Origin: Lophius americanus
Lineage: Eukaryota > Chordata > Actinopteri > Lophiiformes > Lophiidae
Direction of reading: 5' to 3'
Length of the DNA stretch: 64,000 bases
NCBI GenBank assembly: GCA_037951165.1
Contig: JBBDHG010000032.1
Span: 7,431,001 to 7,495,000, forward strand
In this document: one piece after another, positions 45,140 through 60,970 of the stretch
Layout of the letters: each line of letters starts with the position of its first letter
Position numbering within the stretch: position 1 is the stretch's first letter
Position numbers and translations under genes: made by a program
Notes under the pieces: generated by a model
The model's input: the letters and a program-made list of their open reading frames with translations, nothing else
The model's database searches: none
What the model was told of the DNA's origin: nothing

Positions 45140-48100
45140 ATGTTTGAGGCTACGGGGATCCCTGTCATCCTGCTGGACATCACCTGTCTCATCCTCGGTA
45201 CGGACCCCTTACCCACTTCTATTCCAGTGGGGACACATTATTTAAAATTACATGCAAAAACAATTCAATTGTTGGTTTAGATACAATTATGCAAATACGC
45301 AATTGATGCTTAGGAAACCTGGCATGAGGACAAGGAGCTTGTGTGCGTTTATTTTTCCAAGCAAATGTTGTATTTTTAGCTCAGTGTAATCACGGCACAT
45401 TCTGACAGACATTCTGCAGCAGCACTGACTGGGTCTGACAATGCTGCCATAACCAGAAATTAAAGAAACCTCTGTGCATTCATGAGGACATTCAGTTTGC
45501 TAGCTGCCATATTTGATAAGGGCAGATATGTTTAGACTCACAAAGCCCCTCTGATTATCCCTGACTCACCTCTTCTGCTCTGTCTGTGTCTCGTGGTTGG
45601 CCGTCCTGCTGACTGGGCAGCAAACCTCTCATTGGTTTTTGGCAGCCACATCTGAAAAATGTCATCTTTGTTTCTAGTCCCAAGTTTTCTGTCTTCCGAA
45701 CAAGTCATCCTCTTGTGTTGAACAAGCCTTTCATCTGATTGAGCTACTCAAATGAAATGTGGTTCATTAATATTCTCAAACAGTCCATTTTGACTCATTG
45801 TGACTATTTCTATGAAGTCAGCAATATGCTTTAAGATCAGATCCCAAAGTAACTCAATCATTTTCATTCATTGTTCTGAGCTCAGGTATAAAATAAGAAA
45901 TATTTCCTTGTGCTTAATCATATGATCTTACTTTAGACACATTTATACCTATGATTGGGAAGTTATGCATAAGAAACTTTGTTTGCGATAAAAGCTCCCC
46001 CTAATGAGTAAAATCTGAACTGTTATAGTGAAATAATATATATAAACAAGATAGATCTCCTTGTATTGATTCATATGAGCCAATCTGGACATAACTGGAT
46101 GGGAAGTAACAGTCAAAAAACTGTGTGTGTTTGCAAAAAGGCCTCTCTATGACTGAAATATTAACAATTGCAGTAAAATACGACAAATAGTTTCATATGA
46201 GGTTTGGACTAAATTGGACCAAAAGTTTAAATGTTATGCTTGAGAAATCAGACCATGGGTTTGGAAATCATGGCCCGAAAACCTTTGGAGATAATGATCC
46301 CCCTATTGGCTGAAATATACAACTGGCCTACAAAGCATATCATTAAAAAACAGAGACTACATGTGAATGCTGGTATAAGTCTTTACAATTAAAAACCTTC
46401 AGTTGAAGCAAACCGTCAACTGAAATAAAGTTGTATAACACAACTGCCCCGGCAAAAGACTAAATAACCAAAGTAACCTAAGTATAAAATGATATATTGG
46501 ATATGGTCGTAACATGATTGTATTTCTCTCTACTTCTGTTCTTCTCTCTCTCTCGTTCTCTCTCTCTCTCGCTCTCTCTCTCTCGCTGTCATTGTTTATG
46601 CTTTTCAGCTGGACGACAGACTCCTTTTGTTTTGAATTTATTTAGAATCAGCCATGCAGTCATGAATTAAATATATAACAAGCCTAATCAAGATGTCATG
46701 ACCATATGGAATCCTCGTTTAGCTGAAAGCATTGTTGTAAACATCACTTGATCATTGGGAGAATGTTTGTATATAATCTACATCCCCTATAGTAGAGGTT
46801 AGAGTGTATTCACATCAGCAAAGGTAAGTTTTTCCTGTGTCCTTTTACACAAATATCTGCAGACTGACGTAACTCATGGCCCCAAGTGTTGAATTTAGTT
46901 ATTGTGTAACTTGGCCTTGAGTAGAGAACTCCTTCCTTGCTGGTACATGCAAACCACAAGAGTCATCAGCTTCTTTTGAACGAGGGCCAACAACTTTGTA
47001 TTCTCAGAGTACCGCTCATTTTGTGACGAATCGTAAGAGTATTACTACAGTGTAATAGCAGCAGAGGCTGCCTGCAGACATGATGTACACTTTGATGGAT
47101 TAAGGTGTGAGACAGACTGAGGTTGGTCCAAGAGGAAGACATCATTATAACAATGATCCTTTTTCCTCATTCTTTTTTTTCACAGTTGGACTCCCATTTT
47201 TCATTCTCACCCCTCAACACAACCCTTTCAAACGGGGATTCTTCTGTAATGATGAGTCCATCCGATACCCCCTCAAAGAGGACACCATATCCTACCAGCT
47301 GCTGGGAGGAGTCATGATCCCCTTCACGCTCATCGTGGTGAGTATCTCTTAAACTTGCCAAAAGAGACTGATGGTTTTCCTTGATAACCGTTTCTTTGTT
47401 TTTGCTGTCTCTTGACGTAGATCGTCTGTGGTGAGTGCCTTTCCGTTTACATGTCTCGCATCAAGAAGCAGTCTCTCGGGACCAAGTATGTGGCGTGTGT
47501 CTACAAAGCTGTGGGGAGCTACTTGTTTGGAGCTGCTGCTAGCCAGTCTCTGACAGACATAGCCAAGTACTCCATTGGCCGTCTGAGGCCAAACTTCCTG
47601 GCTGTATGTAAACCAGCCTGGGATCGCATCAACTGCCAAACGGGGGGATACATCGAGAACTTCACCTGCACTGGAGACACGTTTCTGGTAGACGAGGCCA
47701 GGTAAAGGTCCTGAACTAAATAGATGAGAGAGAGCCCAGTTATTTGAGTTATAAGCAGCTGTAGTTGACAGTTTTTTTTTAAATCATTAAAGTTATTAAA
47801 TAAAGTATTCCTTTTTAACGCTATTCTTAATTTTTGTCTTCCTGTTAAACAAAATGTTGTATCAACACTTAGGCTGAGATGATCCTGATGACATCAGCAA
47901 ACAAATTATGTCCATCAAAGACCCTAATGCAACTGTTTTTTAGTGAAGTGAACTTGTGCTCGTCATTACAGGGATGAATAAACGTGTATCAGTATTGTAA
48001 AATTACAGTGACAGACTTGTTTGACGATTAGCTGTCATGATGTAATCTAATCTAGTGCCTATGATAAATTGCCATTGCCCAATCTCATCCTGTACGCCAT

Positions 48101-50926
48101 GACCTGTATTTTTCAGACTCTCCTTCTTCTCTGGCCATTCATCCTTCTCTATGTACTGCATGCTGTTCCTAGTTGTAAGTATATACTTTTTCATGTAAAA
48201 TCTATTTGCAGACACAACTTTGAATGTGATATAACTGTCGGGGATATTATGGAATCGTCGTTTCCATCGCATCCGGCGCCGCAGATCCTTTGTGTAGAAT
48301 GCAATAACTGAAAAAACTATTTAATGGATCATTTTCAAATTTCTTAATAACATCAACATGAGTGTGAGGAAGAACTGGATGGATTTTGGGAGAGATCCGT
48401 TGTATATTTCTGATATTAAGAGAAGCTTTATCGGCAAAAGTCAATGGGCCATAATTTCTCAACCATTGGTCCGATTTTGTCCAAATTCGGTGCTTTTCAA
48501 TCGACTTGAGAAGATGTATCTTGTATGTGTTTTATTTTAACAGCTCATCGTGTACTTACTAGGGGCAGTTTTTTATGGACTGTTTTCCAAACACTACTTA
48601 AAAAACTATTTCATGGATCACTTTCAAACGTTATACCACCATAACTTTAGAGGAAGAACTGGGTGGATTTTGGGAAACGTCGGTTGTATAATTCAGACAT
48701 TATAGGGGGCTTTATCTCCAAAAAGGTTTGGTCAATAATTTTTCAACCATTGAGCTGACTTAGTCCCAATTTGGTGTATATACTCCAAAGAGATCTATCT
48801 TGTTTATATCATATTTTATCCTTATTTAATCTTTTAATCCAGATTTTACTCACTTTGGGCAGCCTTTTCTTTTTTCTTTTTCTTTTTTTTTTAAAAGAAA
48901 TACTGTGGAACTAATTTCACATTTAATTTAGGGGCTTCAATGAGGGGATAACTTGTACAACAAAGAGGGTTGGGGACTTTTCTGGGATATAACCTTGCTG
49001 TCGGGGACGACAGCATAGGTCTAGTTTGATATAAGTGCTAGTGATGGTAAAAAAACAAAAACTATCTGATTTGAAATGACTATCTGAATTAAATTGGTAA
49101 CAAATAAAAGATACAGAAAAGAACAAAAAGAAAAAAACACAAGCTCCATGTAGGTCTCCAGTGACTCAACATTTAACAACATAATTAGTGTGCAGGTGGC
49201 TGCCAAAGGTCTCTGCTGCTGTTTCGATGACGGATCGCAAACTGCTGAGGTGCAGCAGGCAGATATGTTGATCCTGATTCTGTCTTCAAATGTTTTCTTC
49301 TGGCTACATGGAGTCGGTGTATAGGTGCACTATTATGGAAGAGTGAGCATTCACTAGCCAAGCATTGTGGTTGTTGGATTTCCTTACAGCCACACAGGCA
49401 TGGTCTGTACCTTGCAAACTCATTTCTGAGAGGATTCAACTAAGAACTGAAAAAGTACTAATAAAATAAGATGCATATAAAGGAATTAGTTACACATATA
49501 TAAATTTGAAATATGTATAAAGAGGACATTTTCCATCCCATTACCTTAAAAATTCAGTTTTTATGTCTACTAAGAAATCTAGCTCTATTCTGTTGTCCCT
49601 GCCAGCAAGGGTATATCCTCAAAAAGCTCCCAATCCCCTGCTTTGAGCAAGAAATTCCCCTGATTGAAGTCCACAACTTAAGTGTGACTCATTGATGAAA
49701 GATAAGATCCCACGGTGACTCAATAAGGAAGATAAATACAGTTAATAATTCTTTTCTGAGCTCAGTAATAAAATAAGACAGATTTCCTTGTGTCAATTCA
49801 CATTAGCTAAATTTTGATACAGCTGCATGTATGGTTGAGAAGTTATAGACGAAAAACAGTTTTTTCCCTAAAAAGCTCTAATTAGTGAGTAGACTATAAA
49901 CTATTGAGTAAAATATTAATAATTCACATGCACGAATTTTGACTAAATTGGGCCGATTGCTATGAAATGATGGCCAATAACTTTGATCTTAGAGAGAGTG
50001 GCAGAAATATGCAACAGACCTTTCCAAAAATACGTCCAGCATGTAAAATGAAAAAATTATCCATGAAATACTTAATGAGGATTCCGAAATATCCCTTTTT
50101 CGGGGATAAAATAAGTCAAGTACGTACAAAGATATACACCAGTAACTTGTTGTAATGTTGTGGCCGTCAGGTTTAGATGTGCAACCGGATTAGAAATACA
50201 GTTTTGTGTTCAACAAAATCAACAAAATGAGGGCTCCATCATTGGGTTTTTTGACTGTGTGAAGGATGTTTGCTGGTGTCACATTCTAATACTCTCTACC
50301 TCTAACTGTTGCAGCTGTACATTCAAGCCAGACTTAATTCAAAGTGGGCCAGGCTCCTGCGTCCGACCATCCAGTTCTTCTTGATTGCGACTGCTGTGTA
50401 TGTGGGTCTGTCCCGGGTGTCGGACTACAAACATCACTGGAGTGACGTGCTTGTTGGCCTCCTGCAAGGAGGTTTAGTGGCTATTCTTACTGTAAGTTTC
50501 ATCTGAAGATCTATCAGCATCAACGAAAAGCTGGGCCTCATGTGGTTGTACTGGAAAGAAATAAGAAAATGTATTTATAAAAAAGATTCACAATGTATTC
50601 ATGCTAAAAGAGTTTGTCAAACAGTTCAAATGCCTTAACGTGAGGTTTATTACTATTGATGCCCCCTCTAAGGAGGTTTAGTGATTCACAATGAAATAAT
50701 AGAGCCCATTAGTTTTATATTTATTTCTCATTTAAATGGAAATATTCCACTGTAACTCAAAAAATAATCAAGTTTTTTTTATTCCCCCACTTCTTCGCAG
50801 GTGTTCTGTGTGACCAATTTCTTTGAGCAGCCAGTGGCCCCAGTGGTCTCACAGGAGGAGGAAGCGTCACAAAGCGGTTTACAAGAAAACCCTTCCATTG
50901 GAAACCACTATGGCAGCACTCACTGA
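45140..50926 (+). CDS. plpp1: Phospholipid phosphatase 1 (lipid phosphate phosphohydrolase)
   Basis: Six exons: 45140-45197, 47186-47337, 47421-47701, 48117-48174, 50315-50491, 50801-50926. All are AG/GT and in frame, giving 283 residues plus TGA (human ~284). It is a six-helix membrane protein of the PAP2 superfamily. The three active-site motifs are intact: KYSIGRLRP (119-127), SGHSS (169-173) and SRVSDYKHHWSD (216-227), including the nucleophilic histidine region and aspartate. Known reaction: dephosphorylates phosphatidic acid, lysophosphatidic acid, sphingosine-1-phosphate and ceramide-1-phosphate, with catalysis facing the cell exterior or organelle lumen. The tail SIGNHYGSTH resembles PLPP1 (GNHYPSNH), whereas the N-terminus and RPNFLAVC have PLPP2-like touches; I favour plpp1, one of the teleost co-orthologues. 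The only N-glycosylation sequon in the second extracellular loop is NFT at 150. Confidence 0.93.
45850..46350 (-). repeat. Dispersed repeat family, copy H
   Basis: On the minus strand the ordered words match copies C and G: 'ggggatcattatctccaaag', 'atacaaggagatctatcttg', 'ttactcattagggggagctt' and 'gagctcagaacaatg'. Confidence 0.75.
46541..46587 (+). repeat. (TC)n microsatellite with CG interruptions
   Basis: ctctctctc blocks interrupted by regularly spaced gttctc and gctctc words. Confidence 0.9.
48228..49030 (+). repeat. Dispersed repeat family, copy I (with internal duplication)
   Basis: Starts 'gatataactgtcggggatat' with 'ccggcgccgcagatcctttg'. It has two successive 5' halves: 'ctatttaatggatcattttc' at ~48320 and 'ctatttcatggatcactttc' at ~48607. 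It ends with 'ttggggacttttctgggata' and 'gctgtcggggacgacagc'. Confidence 0.8.
49625..50110 (-). repeat. Dispersed repeat family, copy J
   Basis: Plus-strand 'aagctcccaatcccctgctt', 'gaaattcccctgattgaagt', 'ttctgagctcagtaataaaa' and 'agatttccttgtgtcaattc' are the inverse of the family's 3' half. Confidence 0.75.
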
Positions 50927-53079
50927 ATCTTAGGCCTCAAACACGATACTGCATGAGGCCTTTACCTCTTAAAATGCTCATGGCGGACACATTACTCAGT
51001 TGTAAGGCTGTGATTTTAACTTCTGGTTGTTTCTGTGCTTTCCCAATACACAGTATGCCCCATACAGCCCTGCTGTAGCCTGTGGGTCTGAGGTGCTGCC
51101 TTTGGTGTGGCTTTAAATACGGAATGAAAAAGTGCGCTGCTTATGACAGTAGATGAAATAGACTGAGTAATAAAAATGCAGGAGTATATGCCAAGGTTTT
51201 GATGAACCCAACACAATACAGTGTATTGTGGAGTGATAAAACATAATATAGTTTGATAGTTGGAAAGAAAAGTCTTTTCACAGTTAGAGGTTGTTGAAAA
51301 AATGTGATCTCTAATGTACATTGATGCAGTGTTGACATCATGAATGAATGGAATTCCTTTTGCCCGGAATATAATGAGCGCCTGTGTGTGCTCTGCAAGC
51401 AGGCTTGTTGGGATTTTGGCACCTGTGAATAAGAAAACCTGGACTGTCCTTAGACTCAAACTGGAGACTGAACTCAGAAATATTATATTAACCTCCACAG
51501 GGAGGGCATGTTTTCCACCGCTGTTTGTTGGACGTCAGAAGAATTATGCAGAAACTACTGAGCAGATATCTGTGAAACATAGTGGGAGGATGTGTTTTGG
51601 CCAATAATAGACTTCCTTTAAAGTTTGGTGCAAAAACCACAGAGCTGATGCATGATTTTATTTTTAAACTCTCTTAAATTTCTCAGGGATTAATGCGTAG
51701 AGGTGTAGAGGTATAGCAGTGTAGAAGTGTGAGCAATTTGATGCAGATTCAAATAAAAATTCAGATCCACTTATCAGTGTAATCTTCCTTTAAATTATGG
51801 TTAGGGCGCTATGATGAAGCCTGACGATTATGTTTAAGGAGCCTTGGAAGAGGTAGGCGCTCTACTGAGTGCCATTCTAGTTAATATGGATTGTCTTTAA
51901 ACTGGTGCTTCTTGCTCTGATGGCTGTTCTCTGGTGGAATTTCAAATGCAGTGCATTTTGGAAGAATTTCTTTTTTTAATGGTGTGTATTTTTGAAGTCC
52001 AGAGGTAAGTGTCGATTCAAGGAGGAGAAAACAAGCATTTGGTACAGTAATAAAATTGACTCAAAGATTGATACCCGAAAGAAAGCCTTTTCCTAAACAA
52101 CACATTACTCTGGGCGTGTCAATCACTCTCATGCATCGAAATATAACAGAAACCACAAGTATGAAAATGCAGCTCTTCTCATGTCAGTTGAAAATCATCC
52201 TTGTTTTCATGGATAATAAGTTAAGTCCCTTGCAGTGCTCTGGTGCTCTGGTGAGAGAAAGAGAGGTTTCCGCCAAAGGAATCGTCTCCTGGCAGACGGG
52301 CGCTGATCATTGGATGTAAAGGAGGATCTACTTAAGAGTTTAAATCCTCTTAACGTGAACGAGAGAGATGTTTAATACATAGGGACAGAGATAAATGACA
52401 CTCACTAAGTGTATCAAGAAAATGCTCTTGTTTGGGCTGTCAAGTTTCCTATTTAAATACCTGCATAGTAGACATTGAACAAATCATGTTTCCAGATTCG
52501 CTCACTACCACTTTCTCAATATCTGTTGGCTTATGTACACCATCTGTTCTTTCCCAATTTCACTTCCTCTTTAAGACTTAATCTCATCTGCCAAATCAGA
52601 AACTGTCTCACATGAACCACAGTGTTTAAGTCTAAGTTATTTCCTGTTACACATTTAGAAAATTCCCACAGATAAACTTATCATTGTCACAATACTCACC
52701 TGGTGTTCACTTCATTGAGCAAATTCGATCAATCTGAGGAGCAGTATGTGTTGAATGGAACTGTTCGGAGAACAGTTAAATACTTAATGTATTCAAGGGG
52801 TGTAAGACTAGAGAGCACAGATATAAATATAAATATATATATATATATTATAAAACATTTAATCCAATGAACTAATTTACTGTTGAAAATGTGCATAGTG
52901 AAATATTCTGCTAAATGTGACTGACAAAGGGAGTTGGTAGACTTTTAGGACCATTGATATATACCAAGATATATTTCATTACATGATCATTCACAAACTG
53001 ATTGTCTCACGTGAGGCCTCCACGCCCATGAGAGTCTAGCTACAGATTGAGTAACAATGGATTTTATCTCACCGTGTTC
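50927..53079. other. plpp1 3' UTR and intergenic; repeat fragment at 51490-51660
   Basis: Possible polyadenylation signals are at ~51163 (taataaaaat) and ~51755. At 51490-51660 'aacctccacagggagggcat' followed by 'actgagcagatatctgtgaa' belongs to the gtttgt-core repeat seen at 1-130. Nothing else recognised. Confidence 0.45.
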
Positions 53080-54610
53080 CTGTATAGGAGGAGGGAGATG
53101 AAGGAACAGCAGAGATGGAGGAATAATGAAACAAGGCCAAATGAGTTGGATAGCATAATGAACAGGGTCTTCATTGCTAATTATTGTTTTGTGTTCTACA
53201 CGGAGATGTGTAAGGCACAGAGTGAGGTAACGACGCTAAACTAAAGGCCAATGATGAGTCTTTGGAGAGGTTGGATTCGAAGGAAAGAGAAAATGACATT
53301 TACAGATTGGATAAGCAGAGGGAAGGATGTGCAGCAGGTTAGGGGGGTTAAGGTTAGAGATGGAAATGTACCAACAAGTGAGGAGAGTTTGAAGGCAAGT
53401 TAGAAGGAGTAGGTTGGAGAACTGATGAATGAAGACACTGATAGAGTGACGGAAGGTTGGAAGATGTGAAAATCGTAAACGATGAATTACAAAGGATTTG
53501 TAAGGATGAAATGAGAGCAGCTTTGAAGAGAATGAAGAATGGAAATGCAGTCGGTCCCGATGATATACCGGTGGAGGTATGGAAGTATCTCCAGAGAGAG
53601 CAGTGGAGTGTTAAACTATATTGTTCAACACTATCTCGGAGAGAGAGTTGACGCCTGAGGAATGGAGGGAAAGTGTACTGGTGGTGATTTTCAAGAATAA
53701 AGGGGTTTGTTCAGAGCTGTAGATGAGCCACAAAATGAAGACCTGGCAAAGGTAAGTGGAAGCTAGATTAAGAAAAGAGGTGACTATTTGGGATCAGCAG
53801 TCTGGTTTCACGCCTAGAAAGAGCCCTGAAGATGTAATGTCTGCTTTGAGAGTGATGATGGAGACGTAGAGAGAAGGCCAGAGTGAGATGCATTGTGGGT
53901 TTAGATAAGAATATGAGTGCTGAGGGAGGCATTGTGGTATTGTATTAGGAAGTGACAGCATGACAGTGGTGAGGTGTACAGTAGGAGCAGGTACATGCGG
54001 TCAGGTGAGTGTCGTCATGAAAAGTAAAAAATAAATAACGATAAAATAAATGTTAATATTTTACTACTGATATGTGCTATGAATGTAATTTCTGTATGAT
54101 TCCAATCATTTCATTATTTTTTATAATCAAAACCGCCGAATTTGCGTATATCCTATTCAAATAGAGAGGCGTGGCAGCTATGAGCTGCGTCACATCGTGG
54201 CAGCTATGAGCTGCGTCACATCGTCGCAGCTGTGAGCTGCGTCACATCGTGGCAGCTATGAGCTGCGTCACATCGTGGCAGCTATGAGCTGCGTCACATC
54301 TCAGATTGTGCAGTCTCTCATAAACGGGGTCGAGCGCGTGTCTATTCTTTCTCACTGTTTGTCACCAATTTAATATTTATATCTACAGTTTGGACGTGGG
54401 ATAGTGGCTATGTTGGTTAAAGGATGCTGGACATGGAGCTGATAGGCAGGCGAAAAAGGGAAGAGGAAATAGGATATTCCTGGACGTGGTAATGAGGACA
54501 TGCAGTTGGTTGGTGACAGTTGAAGACGCAGAGGACAGGGGAAGGTGGAACTAGATCTGCTATGAATACCTTTAAATTGAACAACTAAAGGAGACAGTTT
54601 TATACAACAA
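53080..54610 (+). pseudogene. RTE-like LINE relic
   Basis: Blocks in the order of an RTE-type reverse transcriptase: EMRAALKRMKNG then AVGPDDIPVEVWKYL, VVIFKNKG, VEARLRKEVTIWDQQSGF, PRKSPEDVMSALRVMMET and REGQSEMHC. After a gap comes the C-terminal GRRKRGRGNRIFLDVV-like segment near 54440-54500 and a 3' end with 'aacaactaaaggagac'. Stops and frameshifts separate the blocks. A 26-bp minisatellite (54171-54300) interrupts it before the C-terminal part. Confidence 0.8.
54171..54300 (+). repeat. 26-bp minisatellite, five copies, each with a palindromic core
   Basis: The unit gtggcagctatgagctgc plus gtcacatc is repeated exactly five times (130 bases); one copy differs at two positions. Each unit contains gcagct-atg-agctgc, a 6-bp stem with a 3-base loop. 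Confidence 0.97.
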
Positions 54611-55780
54611 GTGAAACCCAAAATGTAAATTTTTGGTATTAATCATTGCAAATCGGATACTTTATTTGTCATTAATAGATATTTAATTACTGTATGTAGA
54701 AAGAAACGTCATAACGATAGATAGATGCGGGTAAAGGGGGATGGTAATAGATTTGCACCCCAGATTTGATGGTGTCCTCATGTACTGAATGTTGGTAAAA
54801 TCCTAGATAATGTAAAACAATTACAACATTCTACACAACTATTCCGGAAATTCAATTAAGCCTTTGTGCACACAACAAACCTTTGGTGCTTTTATAATTA
54901 TACATCTATGGCCTTTTACTGGACATGAATGACACAAACCTGCACAAACTAAAATCATCTTTTGTGTCATGCTTAGAAGGGGCTTAAACAATTTCAGAAT
55001 GAGTCCATTGAATGATAATCTTTAAAAACAAACTAGTTAACCACTTCAGTTTAAAGCTGGACGCAAAATACATAATTGGATTACCAATCTTTTAATCATG
55101 AGCTAAAGCTAGGTTGCCAACATTTTCTTTGGAATTTCACTTTATAATTTCCGTGGTAACGTATACATTGACACACGATTATAGCTCCAGCCTAAACACT
55201 CCCATCTTAAGCAGTACTGTTCTTTCTAGTCACATTACTGCCCCCTTAATAAGTACCTTCTTTGGATTCCTTCAGTGGGGTGGGGTGGTCGCATGTTTTG
55301 AGTTATGGAGTATCTGAAATAAACGTCAGACTTCTAACTTCAAAACCACAATCTCACTCATACATTTATAATCAAGTCACTTACGTTTGGCAGTAAAACA
55401 GGACAATAACAAGATGTAGTGATACCACTGGCTGACTGAATTTATTACTATAGTATCAAAACAATTTTACCAGTTATTTATTTGCAGCCTCTAAAACTGG
55501 GGGAGAAACATTCAGTCAGTCTTATCATTTACCTTCTTTCAAACATTGCTCTCATTAACATAAGTATGCTAACATTAACATAAGTTGAATAGGAAGAGCG
55601 CATGCCTGTATGTTCACCTTTTTGCATTTCAATAATAACGTTGGTACAGCAGACATGAAGTCAACACATATACATGATACGTTTGAGAAGTAACATACAT
55701 GTTTTTTTTTATACTGTGAGATCTCTTCAGAGTGCTACAAATTAAACGCCAAGCAGACATCTAAAGACATTTTACAGCAC
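54611..55780. other. Intergenic between convergent plpp1 and atp5f1a, nothing recognised
   Basis: AT-rich, without identifiable exon or clear repeat. Confidence 0.45.
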
Positions 55781-55796
55781 CGTAGGGTTGTAAAAT

Positions 55797-55802
55797 TTTA
55801 TT
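55797..55802 (-). terminator. Likely atp5f1a polyadenylation signal
   Basis: TTTATT on the plus strand reads AATAAA on the coding strand, 108 bases after the stop codon. This fits a short 3' UTR. Confidence 0.65.
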
Positions 55803-55909
55803 TGGAGAAATCTGTACATGGAGGTTCGGCCTTCAGTTTGTTCACACATATAAGCTTAATGGGGAACACAGACATGAAGCTCAGTGAAGATTGAGAGAAG
55901 TGCTGGCCA

Positions 55910-60369
<4,460 letters not shown>

Positions 60370-60570
60370 TTTTGCTGGGTTGCTAATGACCTGTCCTCCA
60401 CCACTATCGGGTTCGACCTGCTGTGAACGACTCCGTAATGGCTGAATGAACTCTTCTTCTATTTATGTGACACTGACGCAGATATTTCGGCTCCCCGGCA
60501 GCTCTGCCCCCTACCGTCACGGAAACGATACCGCAATATGCCCTTGCCATAGTAAGGGTATGTTGCGCTA
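60370..60570 (-). promoter_or_regulatory. Probable atp5f1a promoter and 5' UTR
   Basis: On the coding strand, GC-rich sequence with CpGs, a TATA-like cataaatag (plus 60462-60470) about 95 bases before the start codon, and cgtcag/tgacgg words (plus ~60476 and ~60514) precede the ATG. The start context is agcaaaaATG. Promoter assignment rests on position and composition. Confidence 0.45.
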
Positions 60571-60970
60571 CAGTCTAAAAATTAACCTTTTACACCACCA
60601 ACACACATATAACATATTACATTCAATAATAAATAAACAATATTATCGTAATTAAGGAAGTATAATTTAAGCAGTATTGTGGGACAGCCCAGGTGAAATA
60701 TCTTACAGGAGTTGTTCCATAATTTAGGAGCTAGGGCAGTAAAGGAGCAGTCCCCTTTGGTTTTGATTATGGTTGGTCCATGATGTCAGACGTTCAGAGA
60801 TGTATGACGGGGCTAAGCCATGCAGAGCCTTGAAGGAGAGAAAGGAGAATCTGTCCTCCACTTGACAGTCAGTCTTTGCAGTGAGGCTAAAATTGGTGTG
60901 ATTCGTGATATACCAGTTTGACGTCTAGCTTCCGAGCTCAGTATCAAATGTAGTTTTGGCAGAGGGGTTC
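60571..60970. repeat. Fish interspersed repeat remnant
   Basis: The words 'aggagttgttccataattta', 'aaggagcagtccccttt', 'ggggctaagccatgcagagc' and 'cttgaaggagagaaaggaga' follow the order of a common fish repeat ('gttccataggctgggagc ... ggccaggccgtgaagggc'). Class not determined. Confidence 0.5.

Larger units (their letters stand above)
45198..47185 (+). other. plpp1 intron 1
   Basis: Begins gtacgg, ends tttcacag. Contains dispersed-repeat copy H and a TC tract at 46541-46587. I looked for the alternative second exon known in mammalian PLPP1 and saw no convincing candidate. Confidence 0.75.
48175..50314 (+). other. plpp1 intron 4
   Basis: Begins gtaagt, ends gttgcag. Holds two dispersed-repeat copies in opposite orientation, I (48228-49030, plus) and J (49625-50110, minus). 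Confidence 0.85.
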
